Assembly: GCA_011525745.1 (NCBI GenBank) | Contig: WYBU01000146.1 | Span: 1-64,000 of the forward strand | Direction: 5' to 3' | Origin: Planctomycetaceae bacterium | Lineage (GTDB): Bacteria > Planctomycetota > Phycisphaerae > UBA1845 > UTPLA1 | Length of the DNA stretch: 64,000 nt | Part shown: piece after piece, positions 44,806 to 53,851 of the stretch | Position numbering within the stretch: the first letter of the stretch is position 1 | How the letters are laid out: every line of letters begins with the position of its first letter | Made by a program: the position numbers and the translations under genes | Notes under the pieces: generated by a model | The model's database searches: none | The model's input: only the letters and a program-made list of their open reading frames with translations | Told to the model about the DNA's origin: nothing

Positions 44806-46071
44806 ATGGCATCCTCGGATGATACACGGCGGGATGACGAAATGCAGACGCCGGAAGATGCGGCAACGGAACAGGATGTCGACGGCGACGAAGCGCCGGT
44901 AATTCATCAGTTCCTGTTCAACATTCACGGTTCCGATCGGACCGGGCTTCGGCGGCACGACGCGTCGCATCGGCGGCCGCATCTGCCGGTGCTGAAGGTC
45001 GTGCGGCCCGAGGATGAGGAGGACGACGCGGCGGCGCGCGATTCGCTCGACGACGAGGCTTCGGTGGAGATGGAGGAGGAGTGCGTCGAATCGAGCGGGG
45101 CGATGATCGGGCACTTCGCGGACGACGACGAGTGGGAATCGTCCGAGGTGGCGGCGCTGGCGCCGCATCTGGTGGGGCCGCCGCGATCGGTCGAGCGCGC
45201 AGAGGCGTCGGATCAGGCAACCGCCGGGCGACCTGCGGACGATGATGCGGCGCACATGGACGAGCCGCCGGGGCGCGCGACCGTGAGCGTGATCGAGTGG
45301 GCCGGCGGCGATTTGCGCGCCTGGCGATCACAGCCGCCGGCATCGTTGGGCGCCGGAGTTCAACCGGAGAGTCACGCCGCGGCGGCGGCTGAGGCGGCGA
45401 TGGAAGCAACGCCGGTTGTCGAGTTGGGTGGCAACATCTCGGATTCGGAAGCACCGGTTGTTGAGGCGACGGATTCGGAAGCGGCTATTAACGGATCGGT
45501 GGCGGAGGCCGTGGAGGCAAGCGAGGCGGCGCCGCCGTCTGAGAGCGTGGACAGCGACATGTGCGACGCCGCGGCGGCGCATGCGGCGGCGGTGGAGCTT
45601 GCGGCGACCGCGGAAGCGACCGCAATCCACGGGCTGGAAGCCCGTGCCGCGCCGGAAGTCGAGCACGCGCTGGAGATTCTCGACGATGCCGATGCGGCCG
45701 GTTCGCTTGAGGCATCGCCGTTTTGGAATGAAGACGAGGAGTTGTGCGTGGCGGCCGTCGCGGGTGTCGCGACAGTCGCAAGCGCCCCGGCGGATGACGT
45801 TGCGATCGGCGCGGCCGAAGGGGACGAGCCGATCGAAGAGCCGCGGATGGCAGCGTGTGTCGGCGATGACGAGGACGGCGTGACGGCGAAAGTGCCGCAG
45901 CGAGTGGGAAGCGGCCGTCGGATTCGCCGCAATTTCGAGTGGCGCCCGGGGGATCTGTTCGGCGACGGTCCCGAACCGGGCCGGCACAAGTTCAACTGGT
46001 GGCAGGTGTGGCGCACCGCGGCCGTGACGGCGGCCTGCGGCGTGATCGCGGTTCTGCTCGTTGCGAGGTGA
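44806..46071 (+). CDS. acidic tail-anchored membrane protein, unknown
   Basis: A 421-residue protein, strongly acidic and Ala/Glu/Asp-rich, with one hydrophobic helix at the very end (VWRTAAVTAACGVIAVLLVAR). It is probably disordered and tail-anchored. A palindromic element (45628-45646) lies in frame and gives IHGLEARA. SD GGAGG precedes the chosen ATG. Its TGA is followed in the same frame by the next gene, with no other stop for 630 nt. No domain is recognised. Confidence 0.7.
   Translation: MASSDDTRRDDEMQTPEDAATEQDVDGDEAPVIHQFLFNIHGSDRTGLRRHDASHRRPHLPVLKVVRPEDEEDDAAARDSLDDEASVEMEEECVESSGAMIGHFADDDEWESSEVAALAPHLVGPPRSVERAEASDQATAGRPADDDAAHMDEPPGRATVSVIEWAGGDLRAWRSQPPASLGAGVQPESHAAAAAEAAMEATPVVELGGNISDSEAPVVEATDSEAAINGSVAEAVEASEAAPPSESVDSDMCDAAAAHAAAVELAATAEATAIHGLEARAAPEVEHALEILDDADAAGSLEASPFWNEDEELCVAAVAGVATVASAPADDVAIGAAEGDEPIEEPRMAACVGDDEDGVTAKVPQRVGSGRRIRRNFEWRPGDLFGDGPEPGRHKFNWWQVWRTAAVTAACGVIAVLLVAR
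45628..45646. repeat. in-frame palindromic element inside CDS
   Basis: CACGGGCT-GGA-AGCCCGTG, an 8-bp perfect stem with a 3-nt loop, read in frame as HGLEARA. It resembles the ileS element (63939-63959). Confidence 0.8.
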
Positions 46072-46074
46072 CCT

Positions 46075-46704
46075 ATCGCCGCGCAGTTACACATCGACGA
46101 TGCGCCGGCGGAGTTGCCGGCGGGCGCCCGGACGGTCGGCGAGGTGGTGCTGTCGGTTCGCGACCGGTTGTCGGGCAATGATCGGCTGGTCACACGGGTT
46201 CAGTGCGGCGGTTCGGAGTTGACCGACGAAGCGTGGGCGACGGCGATGCAGCAGTCGATCGGCGAGGTGGACCGAATCGATCTGCACACCGAGCCGCGAC
46301 GGCCGACGGTTCTGGCGGCGTTGCGGCAGGCGCGGGAGGCGCTGGGCCAGGCGATGGCGTTGCGGGCGGTGGTCGCCGATGCACTGACGGAGGGGCGTCT
46401 GAGCGAAGCGATGGATGACCTGGGGGATCTGATCCGGCATTGCGCGGCATCACAGGAAGCGGTACACGTCGGCGCCGCCTTGATGAACGTCGATCTGGAC
46501 GCGCTGGCGGCGCGGAATGCCGAGCTGGGCGCGGGGGTGAGGTCGGTGGCGGAGGCGTTGCGGCAGCTCAAGGAGGCCCTGACGCAGGGGGATCATGTGC
46601 TGCTGGCGGACCAGTTGCGTTTCGAGTTCGATCGAACGCTGACCGCGTGGGACGGCGTGGTCGCGGCGTTGATTACGGAAATTGAAGGCGGATGCCCGTC
46701 TTGA
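46075..46704 (+). CDS. unknown helical protein, start codon unclear
   Basis: About 200 helical residues (ALRQAREALGQAMALRAVVADALTE type), no recognised domain. Start is uncertain: TTG at 46114 has an SD-like GGAG directly adjacent, but the frame is open upstream to the TGA of the previous gene. There, GAGG precedes an ATC at 46075 by 6 nt, and the residues (IAAQLHIDDAPAEL) look like a genuine N-terminus. A non-AUG start or a lost ATG are both possible. The end overlaps the PilZ gene by 32 nt (convergent). The two previous genes may form an operon with it. Confidence 0.55.
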   Translation: MAAQLHIDDAPAELPAGARTVGEVVLSVRDRLSGNDRLVTRVQCGGSELTDEAWATAMQQSIGEVDRIDLHTEPRRPTVLAALRQAREALGQAMALRAVVADALTEGRLSEAMDDLGDLIRHCAASQEAVHVGAALMNVDLDALAARNAELGAGVRSVAEALRQLKEALTQGDHVLLADQLRFEFDRTLTAWDGVVAALITEIEGGCPS

Positions 46705-47038
46705 ACCCACCGAGCGTCTGCGTCGAGTGAACCGCCTCGCCGCGCAGACAGACCGGATCGCCATCCATATCCACGCTCATCAGGAAGAACACGTCGCCGG
46801 GGAGCGGCTCGTGCGATTTGACGGTCAGGCCGGTGGCGGACACTTCCAGAAGCCTCCACGTGCGTTTGTAGGTTTTTTCGCCGAGCACAAAGGAAGCCTT
46901 GACCTCGCCCTGCACGGCGTAGCGGCGGTGGCGGCGGCGGGCGCGCGGCTCCAGCTCGGCGGATACGTTTCGGGCGATGACGCGCTGCCACTCGTCATAA
47001 CCGATCGGTTCGTCCTGTAATGCGGAGCTGACCGACAT
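46673..47038 (-). CDS. PilZ-domain protein, probable c-di-GMP binding
   Basis: A 121-residue PilZ protein. RRHRR at residues about 34-38 supplies the RxxxR motif and LEVSATGL the (D/N)xSxxG motif (here V-S-A-T-G). These bind cyclic di-GMP. The N-terminus is a short helix. The 3' end overlaps the convergent unknown gene by 32 nt. A CpaE-like ATPase gene is next upstream, divergent, and an HD-GYP phosphodiesterase lies 3.6 kb away, so c-di-GMP control may link them. Confidence 0.82.
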   Translation of the reverse strand: MSVSSALQDEPIGYDEWQRVIARNVSAELEPRARRRHRRYAVQGEVKASFVLGEKTYKRTWRLLEVSATGLTVKSHEPLPGDVFFLMSVDMDGDPVCLRGEAVHSTQTLGGFKTGIRLQFP

Positions 47039-47280
47039 GGCACGAACTCTCCATCTGTGGCGCTTCGGTTCCCGCCGCTTTATCGACTCGGCAGGTACGG
47101 GTCATGAGTTTTCGAAGCCGGTTCTTTCGATGAGCCGAAAAAGCGACGGCGTCGTCTGGAGGGCATGCTCACGTAACCGCCCGCGCCGGTCGATTTAACC
47201 GTTGGGGCCATGCGCTTCGCGGGCGGTTTGACATCAGTTGGTCGCGATCGTTGCACGCGCCGCCGAGGAGATCTAGTGCC

Positions 47281-48447
47281 ATGAATCCCATTCGCGTGTG
47301 CGTTCACGGTCTGTCGGATACCGGGCTGGACGCCGTTCCTGAGTTCAGCCTCGTATCGAACACGCGCTCGCGCGAAGAGCTGCGCAAGGCGATCGGACTG
47401 TTGCGGCCTGAAGTGCTGGTGATTGATCTGGACGCGGCGGGGGCGCAGGACGCCGTCGTCGAGTGCCTGGAGATCGACTCGGGACTGGCCGTCATCGGCG
47501 TCACGGGGCACAACGATGCGACGCACATGGTCGGCGCATTGCGCGCCGGCTGTCGCCAGTTGTCGATCAAGCCGCTCGATCCGAACGATCTGGTGGTGGC
47601 CATTCGGCGCAGCCTGAACGAGAACGCGCCGCGTGCCGAGCGAGGCAAGGCGATTGCGGTGTTCGGCGCGGTCGGCGGCGCGGGGGCCACGACGGTCGCC
47701 TGCTATCTGGCGGCCGGGCTGGCCGAGGCGACTCGATCGCGGTCGCTGATCGTCGATTTCGATTTTGACTTCGGCGGCGTGGCGCGGGCGTGGAACCTGA
47801 CGCCGATGCACACGATCGGGGACATGGTGTCGGCTGGAACGATCGACGGGATAATGCTCGATCGGGTGGCGGTTTCGTCGGATGAGATGAACGGCGTGAG
47901 CATCGTACCGCGGCCGCACACGATCGAAGAGGGGCACGCGGTCGATGAGCATTTCATCACGAGCCTGATCCACACGGCGCAATCGCACTACGCCAGCGTC
48001 GTGATGGACCTGCCGCGCAAACTCGATGCCGTGGTCGGCTGTGCGATGGATGCGTGCGACAAGCTGCTGGTGGTGATGCAGTTGACGGTGCCGTCGATTG
48101 ACAACGCGCGGCGGCTGATCGAGGCGCTGACGCGGAACGGGATGTCGATGGACCGCATCGAGCTGATCGTCAATCGCTTTCGCAAGAACGTGCATGCGCT
48201 AACGGTCGAGCTGGTGGAGAAGCAGTTCGGCCGGCGCGTGATCGGCGTGGTGCCGAATGATTACCGTTCCGTGACGCAGGCGATCGACATGGGGCAACCG
48301 GTGGCCGATCGCAATCCGGTGCGTTCGGCGATTCAGGCGATCGCGGAGCGGTTGGTGGGCGGGGGCGAGCGGGAGGCGCCGGCGGCGGAAGGCTGGTTTG
48401 CGCGGTTGACCGGAAAGGCGAATCGGGGCGCGGCGGCGGGGGCGTAG
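47281..48447 (+). CDS. CpaE/MinD-like ATPase with receiver-like N-terminus
   Basis: A 388-residue protein. Residues 1-115 look like a response-regulator-type domain (PEVLVIDLDAAGAQDAVV), and 120-360 a MinD/ParA ATPase with a deviant Walker A (AVFGAVGGAGATTVACYLAA, near 130-142). The ending SVTQAIDMGQPV is the CpaE C-terminus. CpaE helps place Tad pili at the cell pole. No other Tad gene is in the window. The start has GAGGAGATC about 12 nt upstream. Confidence 0.87.
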   Translation: MNPIRVCVHGLSDTGLDAVPEFSLVSNTRSREELRKAIGLLRPEVLVIDLDAAGAQDAVVECLEIDSGLAVIGVTGHNDATHMVGALRAGCRQLSIKPLDPNDLVVAIRRSLNENAPRAERGKAIAVFGAVGGAGATTVACYLAAGLAEATRSRSLIVDFDFDFGGVARAWNLTPMHTIGDMVSAGTIDGIMLDRVAVSSDEMNGVSIVPRPHTIEEGHAVDEHFITSLIHTAQSHYASVVMDLPRKLDAVVGCAMDACDKLLVVMQLTVPSIDNARRLIEALTRNGMSMDRIELIVNRFRKNVHALTVELVEKQFGRRVIGVVPNDYRSVTQAIDMGQPVADRNPVRSAIQAIAERLVGGGEREAPAAEGWFARLTGKANRGAAAGA

Positions 48448-48861
48448 GGCGAACCGTCGAGACGTCGAAAAGTCAAAACAGGGAACGGTGAACAGAAGAG
48501 AGCGCCGAAGCGGCCCGTCTGCACTTCGGGGGCGATCGGCGACACGTTGGCGGGCGATATCCTGTGGCCGCCAGGTGCTCGCCCGTCCGCGGCGTTCATG
48601 TCGTCGATGTCATCCACCTTCACACGGAGGCGCGGGGGTCGCGGAGGACGTGGGTTCCCGCCTGCGCGGGAATGACGGGTGAGCGCCGAAACGCTGAGAG
48701 CGGAAGGCTGACGGCCTGTGTTCCGCACAGCGGCCCCTACTCGGCACGGCCAAGCCCTCGCGAGCGATGGACCAGACGGGCGGGACGCCCTTACCACCCG
48801 AGAACAACAGAAGCCCGCTTGGCGCGAGGGCTTGACCGGGCCAACGGGTCGGCTCCGCGCG
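48448..48861. repeat. repeat-filled gap (P1 element, dRS3-like hairpin)
   Basis: P1 element at 48745-48838 with inverted ends AAGCCCTCGCG..CGCGAGGGCTT. dRS3-like hairpin (TTCCCGCCTGCGCGGGAA) at about 48655-48672. GTCGAAA and GGGAACGG stutter is at 48449-48495. No gene is present. Confidence 0.75.
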
Positions 48862-50409
48862 CTACCTCGCCGTTTGTGAGCGGATCCAGTACACAAGCTC
48901 TTCGACTACGACGGGATGGTATTCTCCCGCGCTGTGGTTGGACATGTAACTGTCGTCAGGGCTTTTCGCGCGGCACAGCGCGTGGTCCACGCCGCTCAAG
49001 GCCCGGAACGCCGCGCGGCCGGCGTGCGATCGGTTGACCGCGTTGACGATGAACTCGGCGTCGGCGCGGGCGGCCTGCCAGTCGGCCTCGCCCCACATCG
49101 CCAGCACGGGCACGTTCAACCCGCTCCAGGCGCGATCGAAGTCGATGGCAATCAGTTCGCGAAAGTACGCAGGCGGAAGGCCCCATGCGACTTCGTCCGG
49201 CTGAACGACGCCGGCGAGCGCGGCGCGCAACTCGGGTTGCTGTCGCAGGACGTCGGCAGGGAGCGCGCCCTCCCGGTCGACGGCGTGGAGGTACTTTTGC
49301 AGCAGTGATGATCGGCGTTCGATCTCCGGCGGCGCGACGCGCTGCAACTGCCAGCGCCGCCGAAACTGCTCGGAAATGCTCACGGGCAGCGGCCGCGCGA
49401 TCGTCGCGCCGTACACGGCGATGCCGCGCACGGCTTCGCCTTCTGCGGCCAATGGGGCCAAGGCGCTGCCTGCGCCGTTCGCAAATAGAAAAATGCCGCC
49501 GGGATCGACTTCCGGCAGGGCCGCCAGCGCGCGAATCGCCGTGCGACAGGCGGCCACGTCGGTCCGCGGGCGGGTTAGCGACGGATCGTCGCCATCGCTG
49601 TCGCCGACGCCGACGCGATCGACGCGCATCGTCACGATCCCGGCGCGCGTCAGGTCGTCTATGGCCCGCTTGAGCGGGTGATCCGCCGCCGACGGCGGAA
49701 ACTCCAGAGATTTCGGCAGGGGCGGCGGAATGAGCAGTATGGCGGGATGGCGGCCGGGTTCGAGCGGCCGTGTGATGAACGTTCGCAGCCGCAGGTCCTC
49801 GACGCGGATCGAGTCGGAGAACACTTCGTAGCCGCGGCCGACCTCGCGCGGCCGTTCGGCGAGCGTCAACTTTTTCGAGAACGAATGGCCGTCGCGGCGG
49901 AAATCGAGCAGGACCTCGTCGCCTGGTGCGTGCAGGCGCATCCGACGATGGAAGTCGTTGATGGAAGCGATTCCGTTGTCGTCGATTCGAGTGATGATGT
50001 CGCCGGGTTTCAGGTCGGCGGCGGCGGCCGGCGTGCCGGGGAGGACGCGCAGGATGAGCGCTCCGCGGCCGGACGCGGCACTGTGTGCACCGGCGGCGGG
50101 AACCGGCGCGAGTTCGACGCCCAGCAGGCCGCGGCGCATCGGTTGAGCATCGTCGCAGGTCGCGAAGGGGGCCGGCATTTGCGGTTCGGCGCGAGGCCCG
50201 ACACGGTCAGGCCGCCGCAAGTGACGGTCCAGACGGGCGGGACGCCCGTAGCACCCGAAACGCGACGGTGCGGCTCGTGCGAGGGCTTGACCGAGCCACT
50301 CCGGCGAAGCGGCGATCAGGAACAGGGCCAGGAGCGCGGGTCCCACAATTCGAATGTACCCGGTCGCGGCGTGGTCCGCTGCGCATCGCAACGTGCGCTG
50401 CGTGGCCAC
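48862..50409 (-). CDS. PDZ + alpha/beta hydrolase-fold protein lacking the nucleophile
   Basis: A 515-residue exported protein. A hydrophobic signal is at about 21-35 (IVGPALLALFLIAAS). A PDZ domain is at about 95-170 (PGTPAAAADLKPGDIITRID). An alpha/beta hydrolase domain follows. Where relatives have GHSMGG, this protein reads FANGAGSA, so the serine nucleophile is Gly. Asp (GEADWQ) and His (SGVDHAL) are kept. It is thus probably not a hydrolase. Residues about 36-70 come from an in-frame P1 palindromic element (50203-50295). Start GTG at 50409; 50346 is possible. Confidence 0.75.
   Translation of the reverse strand: MATQRTLRCAADHAATGYIRIVGPALLALFLIAASPEWLGQALARAAPSRFGCYGRPARLDRHLRRPDRVGPRAEPQMPAPFATCDDAQPMRRGLLGVELAPVPAAGAHSAASGRGALILRVLPGTPAAAADLKPGDIITRIDDNGIASINDFHRRMRLHAPGDEVLLDFRRDGHSFSKKLTLAERPREVGRGYEVFSDSIRVEDLRLRTFITRPLEPGRHPAILLIPPPLPKSLEFPPSAADHPLKRAIDDLTRAGIVTMRVDRVGVGDSDGDDPSLTRPRTDVAACRTAIRALAALPEVDPGGIFLFANGAGSALAPLAAEGEAVRGIAVYGATIARPLPVSISEQFRRRWQLQRVAPPEIERRSSLLQKYLHAVDREGALPADVLRQQPELRAALAGVVQPDEVAWGLPPAYFRELIAIDFDRAWSGLNVPVLAMWGEADWQAARADAEFIVNAVNRSHAGRAAFRALSGVDHALCRAKSPDDSYMSNHSAGEYHPVVVEELVYWIRSQTAR
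50203..50295. repeat. P1 palindromic element inserted in frame in the PDZ-hydrolase gene
   Basis: Ends GGTCAGGCC/GGCTTGACC, inner hairpin ACGGGCG-GGA-CGCCCGT (50233-50249). It lies between the signal peptide and the PDZ domain and keeps the frame open. Confidence 0.8.
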
Positions 50410-50639
50410 GCGCCGAGGGAACGCCGTCCGGGAACCGTGTTGTCGTTTTCGGGCGGATGAATATGCGTCCGCGTCATGCGGACCGCGTCGGCCGTCGCGT
50501 GCATCGGACGAGATTCGCGGAACACCTGCTGGTCGCGCCCGTCCCCAAACACGCGGCGTATATGTCTTGAACCCGGGCCGCGCGCGAACCGATAGCGGGA
50601 CAACTCGTTCAACCGACTACGCTCCAGGAGGCGGTCGCA

Positions 50640-51344
50640 GTGCTGTCCAGCCGACTCAACCATCACGACGTTCGTGCGGGGACGCCCGGCGAGTCGTTCG
50701 CGGCCGAACCCAGCCGCGCCGTTTATCAGGCCACGCTTTCGGCCATGGCGGCCATCGTCGAGACCCGCGATCCGGCGGCCGGCGATCATCTCGGACGCAT
50801 CCGCGCCTATTGCCGCATCATCACGCGGCATCTCGACCGGCGGCCGCGCGTCGGCCGGCCGTTATCGAACCGCGAGGCCGAGACGGTGGTGGAGGCGTCG
50901 ACGCTGCACGATATCGGCAAGGCGACGATTCCGGACGCGATTCTGCTGAAGCCGGGTCCGCTGAACCGCACGGAGTTCACGTGCATGAAGCGTCACGCGC
51001 TGGCCGGTTTTCGCACGTTGACGAACGCGATGCGGCAGGTGGGGCGGCATCCGTTTCTGGTGACCGCGCGACAGATTGCCTGTTTCCACCACGAGCGATG
51101 GGACGGCGGCGGATATCCGACGGGCATCTCGGGCGAGCGCATTCCGCTGGCGGCGCGAATCGTGGCCGTGGCGGATGTGTTTGACGCGCTGGTCAGCCGA
51201 CGGTGTTACAAGGCGCCGATTCCGGTGTGTGAGGCGCGGGCGATCATTCGGCGCGACGCGGGGCGGCATTTCGATTCGGTGGTGGTGGATGCGTTTGAGC
51301 GGGGCGCGGAGGAGATTGAGGCGGTGGCGGGCGGGATCGGGTGA
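50640..51344 (+). CDS. HD-GYP domain phosphodiesterase
   Basis: A 234-residue stand-alone HD-GYP protein. H50, HD at 90-91, H119, HH at 150-151 and GYP at 158-160 (HHERWDGGGYP) are all present, so it should hydrolyse cyclic di-GMP to GMP. There is no sensor domain, only a short N-terminal region, so input probably comes from a partner. GTG start with AGGAGG SD. It is divergent from the PDZ gene. Confidence 0.9.
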   Translation: MLSSRLNHHDVRAGTPGESFAAEPSRAVYQATLSAMAAIVETRDPAAGDHLGRIRAYCRIITRHLDRRPRVGRPLSNREAETVVEASTLHDIGKATIPDAILLKPGPLNRTEFTCMKRHALAGFRTLTNAMRQVGRHPFLVTARQIACFHHERWDGGGYPTGISGERIPLAARIVAVADVFDALVSRRCYKAPIPVCEARAIIRRDAGRHFDSVVVDAFERGAEEIEAVAGGIG

Positions 51345-51594
51345 GGAAGCGATCAGTCATAAGCCGTAAGCCATAAGCCTTAAGTTGAAGAAAAGGGCGC
51401 GGTGCGCCGCGCGGGCCGGGGCTTGTCAGTGCCAAGGCGGGGAGGCAGTACGCCAATAGAACTTTTCGTGCAAGGAATCCGCTTCTGGAGATCGGAAATA
51501 CGGGTTCTGCTGGCCGCGAAACCCTGAAAGGGGCATGGGCAGGATCGGCAAGTCACCGGCCGAGGTTGGAGTGCGGGCGGTGGTTCATCGGACC

Positions 51595-52020
51595 TCACCT
51601 TGCTGAGCCGTCCGGGCTGGCCAGGACGACCGTGTATCCCTCGGGATCGCGCAGCCAGCACTCCCAGTGGCTCGGACCACCGCTGCCGCTCGGAGGATTG
51701 CGGTGCTTGGGCTTGACGAAATCGGCCTTCAACTCGTCCGCGCGGGCGATGGCCGCATCGAAATCGTCGACCTCGAACCACAGCAGTACGCCATTGCCGT
51801 AGGGCTTCGTCGCGCGGTGGCCGATGGGGCCGTGATGGTGTTCGACGTCCCAGTGATGCAACTGCATGATCAGCCGTCCGTCGTGGACAAGGCGCTCGTA
51901 GTGCGGCCCGCAGTGGGCACTTTGCACGTTGAGCAGCCGTTGATACCACCGGCTGGCGGCTTCGACGTCGCTGACGCAGATCAGCGGTTGCGGGGCGGGG
52001 TGGGGCGAGGACGGAGACAT
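51595..52020 (-). CDS. VOC (glyoxalase/dioxygenase fold) protein
   Basis: A 141-residue VOC protein. SDVEAASRWYQRLL, then HYERLVHDGRLIMQLHHWD and ECWLRDPEGYTVVLASPDG follow the usual two-repeat fold, with possible metal ligands His and Glu. Members handle many small molecules, including bleomycin-like drugs. It is the last gene of the ArsR-led operon; the upstream DUF1801 gene ends one base before the ATG at 52020. Confidence 0.85.
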   Translation of the reverse strand: MSPSSPHPAPQPLICVSDVEAASRWYQRLLNVQSAHCGPHYERLVHDGRLIMQLHHWDVEHHHGPIGHRATKPYGNGVLLWFEVDDFDAAIARADELKADFVKPKHRNPPSGSGGPSHWECWLRDPEGYTVVLASPDGSAR

Positions 52021-52521
52021 TCAGTTTCCTCCGCTTTCTGCTTTCTTCACCAGAGAGGCGATCTTCGCCTCTTCGACGGCGGTCAGCGTCGTCAGCGCGA
52101 AGCCGGTCGGCCACATGGCGCCGTCGTCGAGTTTCGCCGCGTCGGTGAAGGCGAACGACGCGTATCGGGTCTTGAACTTCGTTGCCGCCTGGAAGAAGCA
52201 GACGACCTTGCCGTTCTGGTCGGCGTACGCCGGCATCCCGTACCAGAGTTTCGGTGAAAGGGCGGGAGCGTTGGCCTTGACGATCACATGCAGCCGCTCA
52301 CCCAGGGCGCGATCCGGCTGCGGCATCTCGGCGATCTTCGCGAGTACGGCACGCTCCCCGTCCGCCCTGCTCTTCCCGGCGCTCGCCTCGGCTTTAAGCT
52401 CCCGGGCGCGCTCCTTCATCGCGGCCCGTTCCGAGTCCGTGAATCCCTTGTGGTTCTTGCCGACCGGCGCGGTGGCCGACGCGGCGGCCCTTGTGGACTT
52501 TTCAGGCTTTTTGACAGTCAT
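52021..52521 (-). CDS. DUF1801 (YdhG-like) protein
   Basis: A 166-residue DUF1801 protein, sometimes called iron chaperone-like. The core is [40 protein letters not shown], with a conserved W-Y-G-M-P-A-Y motif. The Lys-rich N-terminus (about 50 residues) is an extension. Its start overlaps the small membrane protein by about 20 nt. Function is unproven. It belongs to the same ArsR-type operon. Confidence 0.85.
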   Translation of the reverse strand: MTVKKPEKSTRAAASATAPVGKNHKGFTDSERAAMKERARELKAEASAGKSRADGERAVLAKIAEMPQPDRALGERLHVIVKANAPALSPKLWYGMPAYADQNGKVVCFFQAATKFKTRYASFAFTDAAKLDDGAMWPTGFALTTLTAVEEAKIASLVKKAESGGN

Positions 52522-52747
52522 CGTATTTCACCGCGGCGCACCGTGCATTGCGGCGCCCGGCGACATAAGGCAATACAAACAGGTACAGGCCGGTGAGCAT
52601 GAGCAGGAAGAGCGGAGGCAGCGGCAGGAAGTACACCCAGACAGCCGGCTCGCCCAGTCCCACGGCTATGATGTCGGCAACGACGGCCACCGTGAAAGCG
52701 ATGGACAACCAGCGATGGCTCTGCCGCGCCCATTTGTTCCAATTCAT
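52502..52747 (-). CDS. small two-helix membrane protein
   Basis: An 81-residue protein, [20 protein letters not shown], with two membrane helices. ATG at 52747 has an AGAGGAGATC SD. A longer competing frame (52835-52518) in another phase lacks a recognised fold and is less likely. Role unknown; operon member between two larger genes. Confidence 0.7.
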   Translation of the reverse strand: MNWNKWARQSHRWLSIAFTVAVVADIIAVGLGEPAVWVYFLPLPPLFLLMLTGLYLFVLPYVAGRRNARCAAVKYDDCQKA

Positions 52748-52853
52748 CGGGATCTCCTCTGAAGACGGGCACGAGGCGGGTGGGGCGCACCTGCACCTTC
52801 GAAGCGACCCGCTTGGGCGCGGCCTTCTTTGCCATCGGGATTCTCGATCACGA

Positions 52854-53708
52854 TCATTCGGGTGCATGGGCCGCGGCCCGGCGCAACAGGACAAATCCCA
52901 ACAGACAGGGCATGATCCAAGGCACGGCGGGGATCATCAGAACGAATCCCGGCAATGCGTAGGGTTGGTCAAAGCCCCACAGGCTTGCCTTTGGCGACGA
53001 AAGCGATTCGAGGATGCGGGCTCCGACGCCAATGAGCGCGAACAAGCAAAGCCCGACGTAAACGCGCCTGTGCGAGGGCCGTAACCAGCCTGCCCGCCCC
53101 ATCGCGGCCGCAAGAGCGGCGGTCGAAACGTACGTCAGCACCGCGCCAAAGAAAAAGAGAATGAGCGCCACATCATCGATCGTGCCGAGCCACACGGGCC
53201 GCACAGCCGAAGGATCGCGAGCCATCTCGCGGTAGAGGACCAGTTGCACGGTCAAGAAGATGAAGTAGAGGGGCGTTGCCGTAACGATCGACCCGAGCGC
53301 CAGCGGCGAGAAGACACGTTCACCCGTGTCCTGGATCGCACGACACACGGCCACGAGGGCGATGCCGATGCATAGGGCGTCGAGCATCAGGATCGGATAG
53401 CGAACGAGGTTTTCGGCTAGGGTCGCTTGGTCCGGAGGTCCCATCGCGGCGAAGATCGCTGTCGACGACCACACCAAAGCGAGCAAGCCCCCCGCGATGG
53501 CGGGCGGTTGACGGGTCTCGTCGCCGGAAAGAGCCTCTCGCGCGCCGAGGATCCAAGCGCTCAGCAGGATCACGAAGACCACACCGGCCGCGACCCAGAA
53601 CTTTACGGCGTCCAGACCAGCCGCTCCGAGGCCGCCGACGATCAAGCCCAGAATCGGGCTAAGGCAGAGGATGAGAAAGCTTGCGCGCCGCTCTATTGGC
53701 TTGGCCAT
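52854..53708 (-). CDS. multi-helix membrane protein, unknown
   Basis: A 284-residue protein with about eight membrane helices (MAKPIERRASFLILCLSPIL, then LVRYPILMLDALCIGIALVA and others). No transporter signature is seen. Its stop lies about 100 bp before the small two-helix gene, and the SRPBCC gene stands 144 bp upstream. It is likely in the ArsR operon. Confidence 0.65.
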   Translation of the reverse strand: MAKPIERRASFLILCLSPILGLIVGGLGAAGLDAVKFWVAAGVVFVILLSAWILGAREALSGDETRQPPAIAGGLLALVWSSTAIFAAMGPPDQATLAENLVRYPILMLDALCIGIALVAVCRAIQDTGERVFSPLALGSIVTATPLYFIFLTVQLVLYREMARDPSAVRPVWLGTIDDVALILFFFGAVLTYVSTAALAAAMGRAGWLRPSHRRVYVGLCLFALIGVGARILESLSSPKASLWGFDQPYALPGFVLMIPAVPWIMPCLLGFVLLRRAAAHAPE

Positions 53709-53851
53709 GCTGAACCCCCATTCGACCCGATGTCAATCGATTCCTGGCGCGCAATACCACGAAGGGGACATTGCATCCTGCCACTTTCGAAACCCGCTGG
53801 TGTTTCCATCGGCATTTCCCTTCGGGCGCGGCGGTTCGGCGGAATCATGAC

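Noticed and set aside
52518-52835. Alternative protein overlapping the small membrane gene
   Set aside because: Lacks a recognisable fold after the first 30 residues and competes with a better-supported frame with a strong SD.
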